The notes under the pieces: generated by a model | Told to the model about the DNA's origin: nothing | What the model saw: the letters and a program-made list of their open reading frames with translations, nothing else | Databases searched by the model: none | Assembly (NCBI GenBank): GCA_947396885.1 | Contig: OX377205.1 | Span: 77,224,969 to 77,288,968, forward strand | Origin: Heligmosomoides polygyrus polygyrus | Taxonomy: Eukaryota; Nematoda; Chromadorea; Rhabditida; Heligmosomidae | DNA: 64,000 nt | Direction: 5' to 3' | Part shown: piece by piece, positions 47,101-62,100 of the stretch | How positions within the stretch are numbered: the first letter of the stretch is position 1 | Layout: each line of letters begins with the position of its first letter | Program-made: the position numbers and the translations under genes

Positions 47101-50100
47101 GCATTCATACAAATTTAAAGCTACAAAATGAGGACAAGAATAGAGATCTACAGAAGGGACAACGGGAGAGGGCCTAACCCATGTTCTTTTATCAGCAACT
47201 TGCTGCAACAAATAAAATTTTATCTAATACCTTTCTTATTAACTTGTTTTTAGCTGATTTTTATAAATAGCTTGTTTTTCGACATAATTAGTCATCTAGG
47301 CCGTATTCATCATATGCGCACTCGACAGCGCAGTCGGAGAAGGCTCCGGCTGGCTCCCCAATTGAGGTTCATGATTCAGGCTGCTGCCCAGGCCAAGCAC
47401 GCCTCCCATCCCTACAGAGTCGGCAAATTAGCACTAGACTTCTCTGGGAAGGGTAAAACACATGTTCGTGTTTAAAGTGTGTTGCACATCTCAGAAGGGA
47501 TTGCACGATGCCTTTCGTTTCCCTTTTCATGCATTACAGTTAGTAATCGGAGTTGGAGAAGGCGCGCTCCTTGTTTCCGCTAGGAATGGATGTTAAAGTT
47601 TTAGTTGTTCATTCGATTATTTATTTATTTATTTGCACCAAAACTGTGCGCTAAAACATTTAGTGGAACACAGCGGATACGATGTATCAAAAATCGAGAA
47701 TCACTGAATAGAGCAAGATAAAATATCAACAGATCAATGTTAAATGTCAACGCTAATGTTTCAAATTAACTGAGAACAACATTGAAAACGAGGAAACAGT
47801 AATTTCACACATCGAGTGAAACTAGCTTCCACTGCACGGGTAGAGGAACGTGATGAAGACGAGCACTGGCACGCCAGCACTGCAGTTCGCTAGACAGATC
47901 GGTTCCGGAGAACAGCTTAGTAGGTCCGCCGCCTCCATCAGTGCCTATTTGACGGATGTATAGGAAGAGTAAAGTAAATAAAATGAGAATTTCTGATTAA
48001 ATAGAACAGAAGCAACAACAAAGTGTCAGGAAACTTTAGAGAGTTTGGGAAAGTTTGGGTCTTAGTCAAACCAAAAACCTTTCATCCTGACGGATTCGGT
48101 GAGTCGTTGCATGTTTGAGAAGACTAAAACACCAACACGACTAGCCATGCAAACAACTGTATGTATGTGTAGACCGAATACGCACAAATTTACCTTCACG
48201 ATATGTTGCAGAAGAAAAACGCCTGGTGCATCCTAAAAAAGACTGAATAACGAAAAAATCATTTACGCTTTAAACCTAACAAGGTGCGACTTCACTTATT
48301 TACTTATTTATTTTGTACATGGAAAGCCACGCAGATAAACAATTTAAGTGCGGTTAGCAAATAACATCCAAAACAACAATGAACAAAACAATTTAAAGGA
48401 AGCAAAACAGGATCAACTAAGAACCGTCCTGGAGATACCTGTCAACGAGTACTTTATACCGCCTCAAAGATTTGAATAAATTTAGCGATTTACAGGACGA
48501 AAAGGACCAGGTGATGCACACGAATGTTTGGCTCACATTGGTGAGTCTATACCGGAAACGATGCTACTACCTACTACCATTGATGTATCGTATTGTCCGC
48601 TCTAAAGCGAGCTGCCCTTCTTCAGAAGTGGCACGACTTCCAAATGCGATGGAATCCGGTAAACTATGGCGAGATCAAGGAGATGCGCGTCGCTCCGGAC
48701 AAGGTCTGGCTACCGGACATCGTCCTGTTCAACAAGTGAGGTCGTTTGAAGCATTCGGTAAATTATCGCCTACCGCAAGTCCGGAGAAGCTGGCACGCTC
48801 CATTTGAAGCCGCGAAGTGACTGGCGTGCTTGCCTTATGCCTTGCTGTGGCAAACAATAAATTCAATCGTCACTGTATATTTTAGCAAAACGCATTCTGT
48901 ACGAAATAGGGATGAGCCGAGAAACTATTACTCTTATCAGGTTTCCGGGATTCCCTCCCATTTTGTTCTACATTTCGTTTCTCCTCATCCGGCGAATATT
49001 GAAAAGTGTACACATTATCCTAGACTTATGGTTCAGCTAAATAATTAGGATATGGTGTTTAAAGCTTTATTTGTACATTCTCTATAATCACAAGAGTGAT
49101 TGAGTAGAACTATATGTAACTGTCGTAGTAGGGATTTGGAACTGGAAACAAACCCCCAACACCGCAATGTGCTAGAATTGATTGATTACGGGGAGGGTAC
49201 ACATTTTTTTGGTTAAAATATCAGCCCGCTGGTTTCGAAGCTTAAGCATCGTGCACCTCTGACCGTAAAAATGATTTTATAGAGCAAATTACGTAAGGAA
49301 TAAGTAAAAGAACTTGTAATTGTATTGACATTAACGTTATCCAAACCAGTGAAGCACTATTACTATGCCTTAAGTGATTACAGACATGACAAGGTTACCA
49401 ATACAGATCTGCAAAAAGTTTTCCACAGTTTATGCATTATGCAATGGTGTTTAGTTAGCAGACGCTGAATTGCATAAGCAGTTGCTTTATCATCTCAGCG
49501 ATCCCAAGGTGCATGTCCTACTCTTTGTGTTTTCCGTGTTGTACATGTTCAGTTTTTCTGTTAGTTCCTTCATTTTCTTTAAACAAGACTGCTGTCTTCG
49601 TTTAAATAAATATATAAATAGTTTTCAAAAAACGATTTCACTCTCACGAGTCCATACATACATTAGACTTGTTACAAAGAGGTGAATTCCAACTGGCCAA
49701 CACCGCCATCAAAACCAACGTGTCTCTCTTTTTCCTTTTCCGCTCCTGAGGTAAATGGCCATAAAAATGAAGGACGGATGAAAAGGAAGGCGTAGGTCGT
49801 TCTTCGTAGGGATGCGCCACGCATTTTACTTCTACGTGATATTGTAAAGAGAATTTATGCGTACTTGGCGAGTAATATTTACAACTTTCATAGCGGCCAG
49901 CCGATGGACAAGTCAGTGTTTCATTTCTCCCAGACAAGTCTGATACCAAAAATCATTGAGAGATGGTGTATAGGCTTGGATCGCCTAGGCGGAAACTACC
50001 GAACCATGATTTGATACTGTAGTTGTGTTCGACTAACCTATTCGAATAGGCATTTGAATGCATTGTCTTGAACACTCGAATTCAAATATTCAAAAAATCG

Positions 50101-53100
50101 CGTTTTTTGAGTGTATTCGACATCGAGTATTCAGAAAAACCACTTTTTTGAACATATTAAAATTTGAATATTCCAAATTTGTGAGCACTCCAAACCATTC
50201 GAATAATCGAAAAATTGCGAGAGCACAACTATAACTGATGCGGGATGCTTGCAAGAGCCACCGCTTCGACTGATGGCACCTACACGCGCTTGTCACAAAA
50301 AGTAGAGGAATTGATTGTTTTCCCATGAAATTGATTTATAAAGCTACATTGTTAAATTTAGTGGATGGTGTACACATTTGGTTATGACTGTAGATAAGCC
50401 AATTTTGGTAACGACTACTACCGGAAATGCTACACTTCTATTCAGACTAATGTTTGTAGTGGTACATCAGTGGAAAAGCATTATGTACTTGTCTGTGAAA
50501 TATCAGTTGTGGAGCTGTAAATGCAATACACTACTCACGATTTCCACTTTCAACGTCTCTCTACGTTTTAGCGCTGACGGTAACTATGAGGTCTCGTTTA
50601 TGTGCAACGTCGTGATCAACTACCACGGAGACATGCTTTGGGTACCGCCGGCAATCTACAAGAGCTCATGCATCATTGGTAGGTTTTTAACATCATGCTA
50701 ATTTCTAGATGTTCACCAAGTATAATTCAGATGTGGAGTTCTTCCCGTTCGACGAGCAGGTGTGCACGTTGGTTTTCGGATCGTGGACGGTCGGTGGATG
50801 TGCCTGTGCTCGCTGTCGTTGACCTCTTTTGTCAACAGTGTAGTTTCAGTACAACGAGAGCGAGATCAAGCTCGAGTTCGAACAGGCCGAGTGGGTCGAC
50901 CTGTCCGAGTATGCTCCTTCGTCAATATGGGATGTGATGGACGCTCCGGCATCGCTGGTCAACAAGCGAAGCCGAATTGAGTTTCAAGTCAGAATAAGGT
51001 AGGCACACAACTCGTAACACGCAGTATTTCTTCGATAAGCTTGGAAGTTGGAATTTTCTATAAGCGCGGCCCGAACACCTTAAACTTGAATGGGAGGCAC
51101 AGATATCAGGTAATTTGATCTCGTGAGGAAAAGGATTCCCTTCTGTATAAAAACGATAGCAAAAAAATCATCGTTTTCAAATCATCCTCTCGATCTTTTT
51201 AAACGAATTTGTGAGAACACGTTTTAAATGGGGTATGACGACAGTGCTCTTCAGAGGATGCTTTGTGAAGGAGAAATCTCCAACTTCTTGCCATGCAGCA
51301 GCAGAGCAATGGAAGCTCTTGGTCCATGAAACTGATGCACATTGTCAATCGCGAAACTGGCTCCAACTGCGACGATACATAATGTCCCTCTCAACACGAT
51401 TTTTGAAAATATTTTTGCTACACCGAAGGATACAGTTTTTGACTCCTATGTTGGTAGGGAGCTAGATCGATACTGCCATTTTGATAATGAGAGTAGTAGA
51501 TGAGACGTGTAGTATACTGGGAATGAGTGTACAAAAGTCGTTCTAACAACACACAACTAGCTTGCCTTCTTTTGATCCAAAACCTGAGAAAGAACCAGAG
51601 GAATGGAATATACTGTTTGAATCATGGAAAATGTAAAAAGGTCATAGGTTGTTGGAAGAAGGTTACGAAGCACAAGATTGGACCCTAGTCGATGGATCCA
51701 GACTGACACACTGGCCGTTTTTTAAGGATCTTGGCTGGATTTTTCACCATAAATGCATCTATTCAGCAGCGCAAGATTTTAGTTCGAACGACCTGGGCGC
51801 TAAAAAAGCAATTGGAGAGCGGTGGAATCTAAGCCTTTGAAATTGCGCAATTTTGAACCATTGCACGCTTCTCTCTTCTTACAAACAGGAGGGACTTAAA
51901 TGATATTTATGTGGTTAAGGACCGCCGGGGGCGTGTAGCGCAGTCGAAGGAAGTGCCGGCCGTCGCGTGCACCCGATACCAGGTTCTTGGTTCGGATATT
52001 TTCCGCTCAGGCCAACCAAGCCTTCCATCCCTCCGGATTCGGTGAATTGTTACCAGACATGTCTAGGAAGAATAAAACGCTGCATTTTAACGGCTGGCCA
52101 CCGCGAATCATTGTATGGCCAAATACTCAAATCTTCAAATCGCCTCTACGACATTCCGTAGAAGTAGAATACGTAGCGCATCCTAAAAGGGGATTGACTA
52201 ATACTCCCCTTTTGTCCTTATCCTTATAGATGGTCACGCGACTCACGCTCAGCTCAAGATTGTGCCTTACCTTGTTATGGCTCCTAGCCAGTAATTATGG
52301 ATTTTTATTTGCTTATTTATTTATTACGCGACTATCTTCGTGTGCTAGACTACGTCAGAAATACAGTACAATGCAATATGTAGTCAACAATAAATAAAAA
52401 TAACAATAACAAGTGTAAACAATAACAATGCTAAAAGCTTCTTAGCATTGAATGTGTAGATAGGATAGCGTAATGAATCAGAGTGCGCAGAATCTGAGGC
52501 ATCGTGCGCTAGGAACTTGAATACTCGCAAAGAAATTTTTTGAAAGCGTTACAGTTTGAGGGCAGGGAATTTTTTGTGAAGCTTCTCATACAATGAGAGT
52601 GTGCCATACGTGGCGAAGACACGAAGGCAGTTGTATTTGGCAGTATCAGTGTCAGATTTAACCGCATCACCTCGGGTGTTGGATGCTCGTCACGGCAATT
52701 CTGTAATTTCAACGCCAAATTGACGGTTGAAATTACAGATTTAATGTGCCTATAATGACTCTCACCTTTAACTTAAGCCAACATAAAATGCATTATGTGT
52801 CACCGTCGACGAATTTACAAGCTCTATGGGTAGTGCTTCGCAATGAAGAAATTGAAGCGAGCTCCAGCTGCAGAATGAATTAGCCTATAACACAACCACA
52901 TCAGGGGCATTGCAGCAGATTGCTCTGCTTCGCGTTGTCAAAGCTGTTATCTAAAATAAACGTGAGCACTATTTCGTCTATCCGAATGTACTTACTGTTG
53001 TCTTTGTAAGCGGCTTTCATAGCCATATGACTGCCTTGATAAAATAGCGTTTTATCTTTGTTGCACTTTTTAGCCCGCTCGAAAACGTCATTAATATCAA

Positions 53101-56100
53101 TATCATTGATTAATATATGTGTGCTTAAATTTCTGATTTCGTTACCTCCTACATGATCTGCGAGTGAAGTTATTGTTAGTGGAGTGAAGATACATAGGCC
53201 AAAGATGGGCTATTTTGGAATTAGTGACTTTAGTAGGTTGTTGCTTTAATTTTTTCAGCAAAGTTAAACGGACAATCATACACGCATTCTTATTCATTGG
53301 TCAAACATCTAGTCTATCGGTGTGAAAGGCACTTTCAGAAAAAATCTAACTGTTCCGTAGTTTTTGCAGTTGAAAAAAAAACAGGAACACTTTCGAGGCG
53401 TGAAACGCCGAGCAGTTTCTTAAAAGCACATGAGATTCTTCCCTGTTTTCTGTTTTCTGCTATTTTTGTAAACAAAAACTTGTTTTCAAAAAAGGATTAT
53501 AAAAACACTAAAGAGTGAGCCGCGTCTAAAACGTTGCTAATGAAAGTTACTTTTGAAATGTTAAAACTTTCGATGTAGCGCCAATTACATGACTGTTCTA
53601 GACTTTGAACAACGTCTACAAGGGCCTGCATCAGAAGAATTGGTCCGATCAGTCACATGTTTAGGCGCAAGACGTTGTTCTACACAATTGTCCTCATTAT
53701 CCCTACCGTTCTGATGGCGTTCCTCAGTATGGCTGTCTTCTTCCTGCCGACAGATTCAGGTACCTTGACACACGTCAACCTTTAAGCTCATTGCTATGAT
53801 GGAACCAAAAGAGTGCGGGCAGCAAAGGGCCGTTTTGGTTGAGAGAGGCAATACTTTAAAAATTTGTAGAAATTATAGTTTTCCACAGAAGTAATGAGAT
53901 CACAGATCAATTTTTTGTTCTAGAAAAAAGAGATAATTCAATAATATTTGTTAAGGTGAGAAGATGACGTTAACCATATCCGTGCTCCTGTCCATCGTCG
54001 TGTTCCTCCTGCTCGTTTCAAAGATCCTTCCACCTACTTCGAGTACAATTCCACTGATGGCGAAGTAAGTCTTGGCTGCCTTTATCTTTCAAAATACAAA
54101 TACACGATAAGCGCCAAATTCAGGTTCCGCTCTGTAGAGAGTAAAGAAAGGTATAGAAACGCAAGGTTTATGTTAGCTTTAATATACCTTACCAATCCTG
54201 TAACCATATTTCTCGTGGAACCAAACGCAACCGCTTGGCTCCACCTTGCTTCCTACGCTTCCTATCTAGAGTCCTTTGTTTATCCAATCTTCTGTCTCAG
54301 TCTATTCAGTAGCTTATTTGACATACTCGGTATTACAGCTCATTATCATTATCAGGAAATGATGTGCGGGCCTTCTTAAGAGATTCTTTGGTGCGCATAG
54401 TGAGGGCAATAAATAAGTAGATAAAAAGAAAGAAAAACATTTAGAAATGAAAAAAATTCAAGTTAATGAAATGTTAATCATGGGATCAAAAGCGGTTTTT
54501 TGAAAGTGATGCTGACCAGTCTTTCGGCTGATCCTTCTATTACTAAGGAAGGGCTGATTCTTCTTTCGTAGCTTATACTTCGACCCCACTCGGCATGGCC
54601 TTATACCTGACCTATACAAGACTTCAAATGCCTGCGAGCTCTGCGCGGAGAGAGCAGTGAATTTGACACCGGTAGTGCTACAGTTCGCGTTTTCAGGTAT
54701 CTACTTCTGACGTTCGTACTCAACGTCATAACAATTCTGGTTACGGTAATCATCATCAACGTCTATTTCCGCGGTCCGACAACTCACCGCATGCCAATCT
54801 GGGTGCGAACACTTTTCCTACAGGTGAGAACCTCGATATGAGCCTCTCCCCTACCACTCGCTAATTCATGGCCTTCAGTGGATGCCGTTCGTTATGTGTA
54901 TGCAGAGGCCAAAGTCCGCATCGCGGAAATTGGCCGAAAGCCAGAAAAGAGGCGTCGCACAGCTGCCTGGAATCGGGCAATTCACCTTCAATCCGGCCAC
55001 GCATCACCCGTTCTGTCCAAGCGCAGATGCAAGGTATGTCCTTACGTCTGATCATTCAATTGCTGAGGTCACCTATGACGCGAACGCCTCACAGTTTAGG
55101 ACGGCATCGATGAAGGTACTCAACTCAACTGAGATCCCTCATGATCCTGCGACGGCGGGGTTCTATCCGCTCTCGCCGGACGCCCTTCGAGCTATCGACG
55201 CCATTGAGTACATCACAGACCATCTGAGACACGACGAAGAACATAAAATGGTGGGCTGTTTTGATGATAATACAATACAATACAATATTTATTGATCCAA
55301 AAGTATTACAAAATCCGTTTATCACAAAAGAACACAGCAAAAATTGGCTCTCAAAAGACCAGCAAAAGTGGAGGAAAATTATTGTTTCGAAAGTGATGTG
55401 AAAACAGTTGAGCACTAAAAAATCGGAAGGAAGGTTGCTTTTTGGAGATCTGCGAAAAAAGGTTTCTTCGATGAACTGAATCGAGACGCGAAAAGTGCTT
55501 TTATTCAAGCTGTTCACTCACTGAAAAAGGTACTTGTACTGTATCAAAATATCGAGTTTTTTGAGGGTCTTATTGAATTTGGTAGTGGCAACTATTTTTT
55601 ACAAGTATTGATATCCAATAGCCGAAACGTGCACAATAGTTTATCAAAAAAAGTTAAGCGCAGTCTCATGTAAGTAAAAAGTTATTTTTAAGGGAAATCT
55701 TCATTCTAAAGGTCTATCTCCAAGATATAGAGACTGATTTGCTATCTGAGATTTAGGGAAAAGAAACATCAGAAAAATCCGCTTTGTTTGAGGTGTGCTT
55801 CAAGTTTGTGATTGAAGTTAGCTGGGGTTGACGAAGAAACTATTGCGTTAGGCAAGTTATTCCATGCTCTTACAGCTCGTACTAGAAAAGATCCAAAGAA
55901 CTGTTGGGAGCGAACTCGACCTATGAATATGCGAAACGGATGACCTCTAGTTCTATCAGTAAAATCTAAGAAATTAAATATTTCTCTTTTATCAATATCT
56001 AAACAGCCAGAGAAAATCTTGAATACGAGATTTTGATCATACAAAATTCTTCGTAGCTTAAGTGAGTTTTCACCAAGCGTTGCAAGTCTTTCTTTATAGC

Positions 56101-59100
56101 TTACATGATACAAACCGTTTTTTGAGAAAATTGCGTTCGTGAATCTTTTCTGCACTTTTTCGATTTTTTCTTTGTGGACGATCTTAACAGGTGACCACAG
56201 TGGTGTACAGTATTCCAAAAGCGGCCTTACATACGTGGAAAAAAGTTTGAATAGGGTAGACATACTGTGAGTTTGAAATGCTCGCAAAATGATGTTGGAT
56301 CTTCTGTATGCCGTTGTTATTGTTTCATCAACACAGCGAATCGGAGTATTTGATGCCCAGGTCTCTCACAAATTTTGTGTTCGTCAAAGTTTCATTTCCT
56401 AAGAAAAACGAAAGATCTCTTAGGTGAGAGCCCCCGATGCACATAACTAAAGTTTTTTCGTGTGAGATGTCAAGCATCCACTTCGTTGACCAAGCATGTA
56501 AAGCATCTAAACCTTGCTGAAGTGCATTTGGATTATTAGTGGAATAGATTTTGGAATCGTCAGCATATATGGAATACGATACTCCGAGAGGAAGGCAATT
56601 AGACAAATCATTGATGTAGAGCAGAAACATTAAAGGTCCCAAGCATGTTCCTTGAGGAACCCCGCTCAAAGTTTCGTAGTTATTCGAAACAGCATCGTTT
56701 ACCATAACCGTTTGAGTTCTCCCGGTAAAAAAGATTGCAAAAACCTTAGAAGGCACCCTTCAATGCCGTAGGCCTGTAGTTTTGAAAGCAGAAGGCACAG
56801 GTTGATAGAGTCAAAAACTTTTGCGTAATCAATATAACATGCAGTAATGTAGCTTCTAGCATCCATTATCATTTGCCAAGCAGGAATAGTTGAAATGAGC
56901 GCTGTAACAGTTGATCTCTTTTGAAGAAAACCATGCTGAAAGATTGTGATAAGGTTATTTGTTTTCATATAATTATAGATCTGTTCGCGTGCAATTCTTT
57001 CGAGAACTTTACTAGTTGAAGAGGTAAGACAAATGGGCATGTAGTTTTTGAAGTCAGTTTTGTCTCCCTTTCTAAATACTGGTTTAACGAAACTCTTTCT
57101 CCATAATGAAGGAACCTCACCATGAAGTAGAAACCAATTGAATAGAAGCGTCAGTACTGGAGTTAATCCCACAGCGGCTTTTTAAAGAAAAATATATGGA
57201 ATATCATCAGGTGAGGTGGAGTTTCAAGTAGGCAAGCTAGTTAATGTTCTGTAAACTAGGTCACTGTTAATATCAAGAAAATCTAATTTTGAAGAGGTAA
57301 ATTTTGGGCAATGGTAGCCTACATCCGGATGTTTTTTGTAAACTGATTTGAAGTATGAAGCAAACACGTTTGCCTTTTCAAGATCGGATTTACAAAGTTC
57401 ACCGTTCTCTTTGAATATGGAAAGAATGTTGTTTTTTGACTTGAGCCTACTGTTAACGAAGTTATAAAAAGCTTTTGGATTCCTTGAATCAGCTATCCTT
57501 TCCTCTCTTCGTAAGCTAAGGCGGGCCAGCTCTCTTTTGAGTTTTCTTGAGAAACGATTGTACTTCTGGATACCAATAGTTAGTCGCGCCTTGTACAATT
57601 TTTTTACTTTAAGGGCAAGATTTCTTATCCTTATTGGATAGCGAGATTCCTCATCGTTGGTATGTTTCAATGGGATGTATTCTCTAATAAGACTATGAGA
57701 GTGTTGCAAGTAGATAGCGTAACACTGATCTTCTGATTCACATTGGGAAATAAGGTTGCGCCAGTTGGTTTGTAAAAGATTTTCACAAATGGCAGTATAG
57801 TCCCCACTAATGAAATCGTAGTAAGTGCGACTCGAGCTTTTCTTGAAGCCGTCTAAATTGATTTTAAAAGAAACTGCGTTGTGATCAGAGGTGGAGAAAG
57901 GAGCAATGGTTTTCACTTCGTGAACGATATCGTTTTGATTAGTTAGAACTATGTCTAATATGTTGCATCCTAAAGTAGGATCATTAACCAGTTGAGAGAG
58001 AGAGCATACTCATTACAGAATTGCTGAAATTCGCAAGGTGATCCATAAACTTTTCTTGTACAGGTGGTTTGAGACCAATCAATGATAAAGCCACATTTCA
58101 AAATGGATGTTCGCCTCAGAATTGACGGAAAAAATCTCATGTCGACACCTTATCGCTTCACATTGTTAGAACCGTGAGCTGTGTAAAGGGTGCATTTCTA
58201 CGTTCAGGCCCTTCAGCTCAAATCTAATTCCCATATGTAATCGCATTTCCATCCGATCCAGATGTAATGTGTTCATGATTGAACTCTCAATGGGTCAGAC
58301 TTAAGCCGAAAAGTGATTCTTGATTTTTCGGTAAAAGTCGCCAAACTGCCACATTTTTAGAAAATTCCGTGATTATTTTAGTTAAATGTAAGGTGGCGAT
58401 GTCCGTTCCTCCACGTGGTGCCACAGAAAACTGTTCGCTCTGCGGACTAAGCCGATCACGGACACTCGATTGCAGGCGACAGGCCCTTGTGACAGGTCGG
58501 CCTAGAAAGACCCATGTCATATCACATGGTGTATGTCAGCTCACGTATTTCGAGATAGTGCTACGGCGTCCGCGGGAGCCGACGCGCACTCGTATAGCCC
58601 GGCGAGTGTGAAAAGTATGCGAGGGTCCCTGATGCGAGGACGGCATCGGGGGGCAACTGAGTTAGTCCGAAAGTCCCTTAACGTAAGCAGAACCCGCGTG
58701 GTTACGCTGAATGTGGGTACGTTGACGGGCCGCTCGTGCGAGTTGGTTGTAGCACTGGAGCGTAGAAGAGTTGATTTCTGTGCAGTGCGGGAGACGAGGT
58801 GATCCTGCCGCAAGTCAAGGGACATAGGACGAGGCTTTAAGGCCGTCCTATGTGGAAGTCCCAGGACCACCAGTGGTGTCGGAATAATCGTCTCCGAACG
58901 ATTTCGTGACTCAATTGTAAGTGTCGAGCGCTTTGACGATCGATTGATGAAGATCGTTGTCGATGCTAAGGAGCGACTCTATCACTTCTTCTCTGCGTAT
59001 GTTCCGTAGACTGGCTGCTCCGATCAAGCCAAGGATGAGTTTTGGAACCTGCTTGATGGGAAGACAGCAGAGGTACCGTCGAAAGATGTAATCATAGTCG

Positions 59101-62100
59101 CTGGTGACCTTAACGGGCACGTCGGCGCGACGAAAGACGGGTACAGCTGTCATGGTGGATTCGGCTATGGGTCGCGTAACGCAGATGGTGAGCGTATCCT
59201 TGATTATGCGGAATCGCATAACCTCACCATAGTGAACACCGTCTTCCGAAAACGCGACTCCCACCTCATCTCGTTCTATAGCGGAAGCACCAGGACTCAG
59301 ATAGGCTTTGTCCTTGTGAAGGATCGTGACCGAAGTCTCGTCACAGACGCGAAGGTCGTGCCGTATGAGACGGTCGCCCCACAGCATCGACCGCTGATCT
59401 GTACCTTTAAGATCGCCCCTCCGAGGCTGAAGCAGGTCGAGCGATGCGGTGCACCAAGAATCAAAAGATGGCGAATGAAAGAGAAGGAAGCAGCTGTGAT
59501 TTCCCGCGTCCGGTTGCCGACAGTCACGACTGTGGACGAAACTTGGAAGAAGGCGGCCGACGCGATACGTCAAGCTGCACAGTCGGAACTCGGCATTACG
59601 AAGCCTGGGCGACGGAAGGTCGACAAGCAGGCATGGCTGTGGACAGATGATGTGAAAGCCAAAGTTCGGGAGAAGAAGACGCTCTATCACGTGTTTCACG
59701 GCGAAAAGACGGCCGATAACTGGCGGAAGTCCCAAGAAGCGAAGAAAGCTGCAAAGAAGGCCGTTGCTGTTGCAAAAGCCACTCATTTTGGAGATGTCAA
59801 CGAGAAGCTCGAGTCGCGCGATGGCGAGCGGTATCTGTACCGGCTTGCTAAGAATCGCCATCGGCAGACCGAGGATGTTTAAAAGTTCTTCGGCATCAAT
59901 GATGAGAACGGCCATCTTCTTACGGACCGCAAGCAGGCATTGAAGCAATGGCGCGACTAGTTTGAGGAAATCTCTACAGTAGAATTTCCTCATCCAGCCA
60001 TCCCTTCAACGGCTCCAACCCACGGCCTCGTCCAGAAAATCACCGTGGAGGAGACTGAAGCGGCTTTGAAGAAGATGAGGCCAGGCAAAGCGACTTGGCC
60101 CGACAACGTGGCAGCAGAACTGTGGAAGTCGAGGTTTTGGTACCTTCCTGAGTGGTTGGCGAAGTTCTTTAACCAGGTTGTGGCGGAGAAAAAGGTGCCT
60201 GAGTGTTGGCGCCAAAGCACGACGATTCCGATTTGGAAGAAAAAGGGCAGTCCTGCAGGCTGCTCCAGCTACCGTCCAATTCGTTTGCTTTCCTTGATAT
60301 TTGAGCGAATTGCCGACGGACGAATTCGTGATATCGTGCAGCAATCAGTGCGGCTTCGTAGCTGGCTGTGGCACCATTGATGTCACACACGCCGCCCGCC
60401 TCCTGTTAGAGAAGCACCGCGAGAAACAGAAGCCCGTGCATATCGCCTTCCTCGACTTGGAGAAGGTCTTTGACCGCGTACCGCGTGAAGTGATATGGTA
60501 CGCCTTGCGACATCATTGAGTTCACGAAGAGCTCATAGAGTGGGTGCGAAATCTCTACTCTTGTCCAAAGAGTCGAGTTCAAGCTGCAGCTGGAACCTCG
60601 ATGGGGTTTCCCATCTCTGTCGGGGTACACCAGGGTTCTGCGCTTTCCCCACTCCTCTTTGTTGTCGTCATGGATGCCATCACACGAGATCTTCAGAAGC
60701 CCGTTCCTTGGACGTTGCTTTTTGCTGATGACGTATTGCTCGCTAGAGAAGATAGAGATGAACTCGAGCGAGAGGTGCAAGCTTGGTGTGATCGCTTGGA
60801 GCGGTTTGGACTCAGATTAAACGTGAAGAAGACCGAATATCTAACGACGGACGTTACTGAGTCCACATCCATCAAGGTCAACGGCATCGAGCTCCCACGC
60901 ACCTCGGTCTTTAAGTACCTGGGATCAGCAGTCGCGTCTGACGGCAAACTGGTGGTTGAAGTAAACTCACGCGTGAGTGCGGCTTGGTCCAAGTGATGCT
61001 CGTTGACTGGCGTGCTCTGTGATAGGAAGATACCGGAGCGCTTGAAGTCGAAAATATATAGAGCCGTCGTCCGGCCGGTAGCGATGTACGGAGCTGAGTG
61101 TTGGCCTGCGACCAAGGGAGTTGAAACGCGCCTCAGCGTCATGGAGACGAAGATGCTGCGCTGGACGGCTGGAGTCACTCGCATGGACCGCATCCGAAAC
61201 GATGTTATTCGGCAGAAGTTTGGTGTCGCGCCGATAGCCGACAAGATGCGCGAAGCTCGCTTTGCGATGGTACGGCCACGTTCTGCGTGGAAAGGAAGAC
61301 AGCGTCCGCAAGATAGGCCTTAACTTAGACGTAATTGGAAAGCGGCCTAGAGGGCGTCCTAAGCAGCGCTGGTTAGATACGTTACATACGGACTTGAAGA
61401 TTACTGGTGTTCACCCTGATCTGGCGCTGGATCGGGAAAGGTGGCGTCATAACACCAGAATAGCGGACCCCGCTACGATGCGGGATAAACGCTGAAGAAG
61501 AACATTTTAGTTAAATGTAAGGCTGCCTGAAACAGTAGGTTCGATAATTGTAGGCGTATCAATGCTGCCGCCGATTTTACAATGATTAGCACTTTGAGAA
61601 GAACGTTGAAGTTCAATAGATAGGGGGAAAACTTTCCGATCAACCATACATGGATGCTTTTAAAAGTGTGTACTCTCCCTCTCTCTATGAATGCTCACAA
61701 ACTTCCTATTCATCCGTTAGTTACCGTAAGGTTTTATATCTTTTCTAGTTAGCAGAGGAGAGGAAATTTGCCAGCGCATTCAGAGATTGCGCTACACAGC
61801 CTTTCAGGATTTCGTGATACTACTTAAATGATAGTTTTAATGCAACTCATTGCTAGTTATAGCTTTTTGGAATGGAAGAAATTGCATCAGTTGTAAGCTG
61901 TTATAACAATGCTTTGTTGCGACCAAAGCTCTGGCTCCAGGCTCACCCCCTGCCTACAGGCACCGTGCTCTACGCAATCACACTATCGCTGCTGCATGAG
62001 TGCAACTTCCGCACATCGTGGGACCAGCCAAACGCGGACATTCTGTTCACGTCGCCACTAGGACATCGAAGCCACGAATAGCAGATGTGCTAGTGATTGG

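Larger units (their letters stand above)
46490..48495 (+). other. Rest of intron 3 of paralog C
   Basis: AT-rich DNA with two partial SINEs (47318-47526 and 48060-48265), each followed by ATTTATTTATTT-type tracts. No exon or other gene seen. Confidence 0.45.

Noticed and set aside
58911..59993. 360-codon - strand frame, the longest in the window
   Set aside because: It is the antisense shadow of the RTE endonuclease and linker region; composition and homology support the + strand reading.
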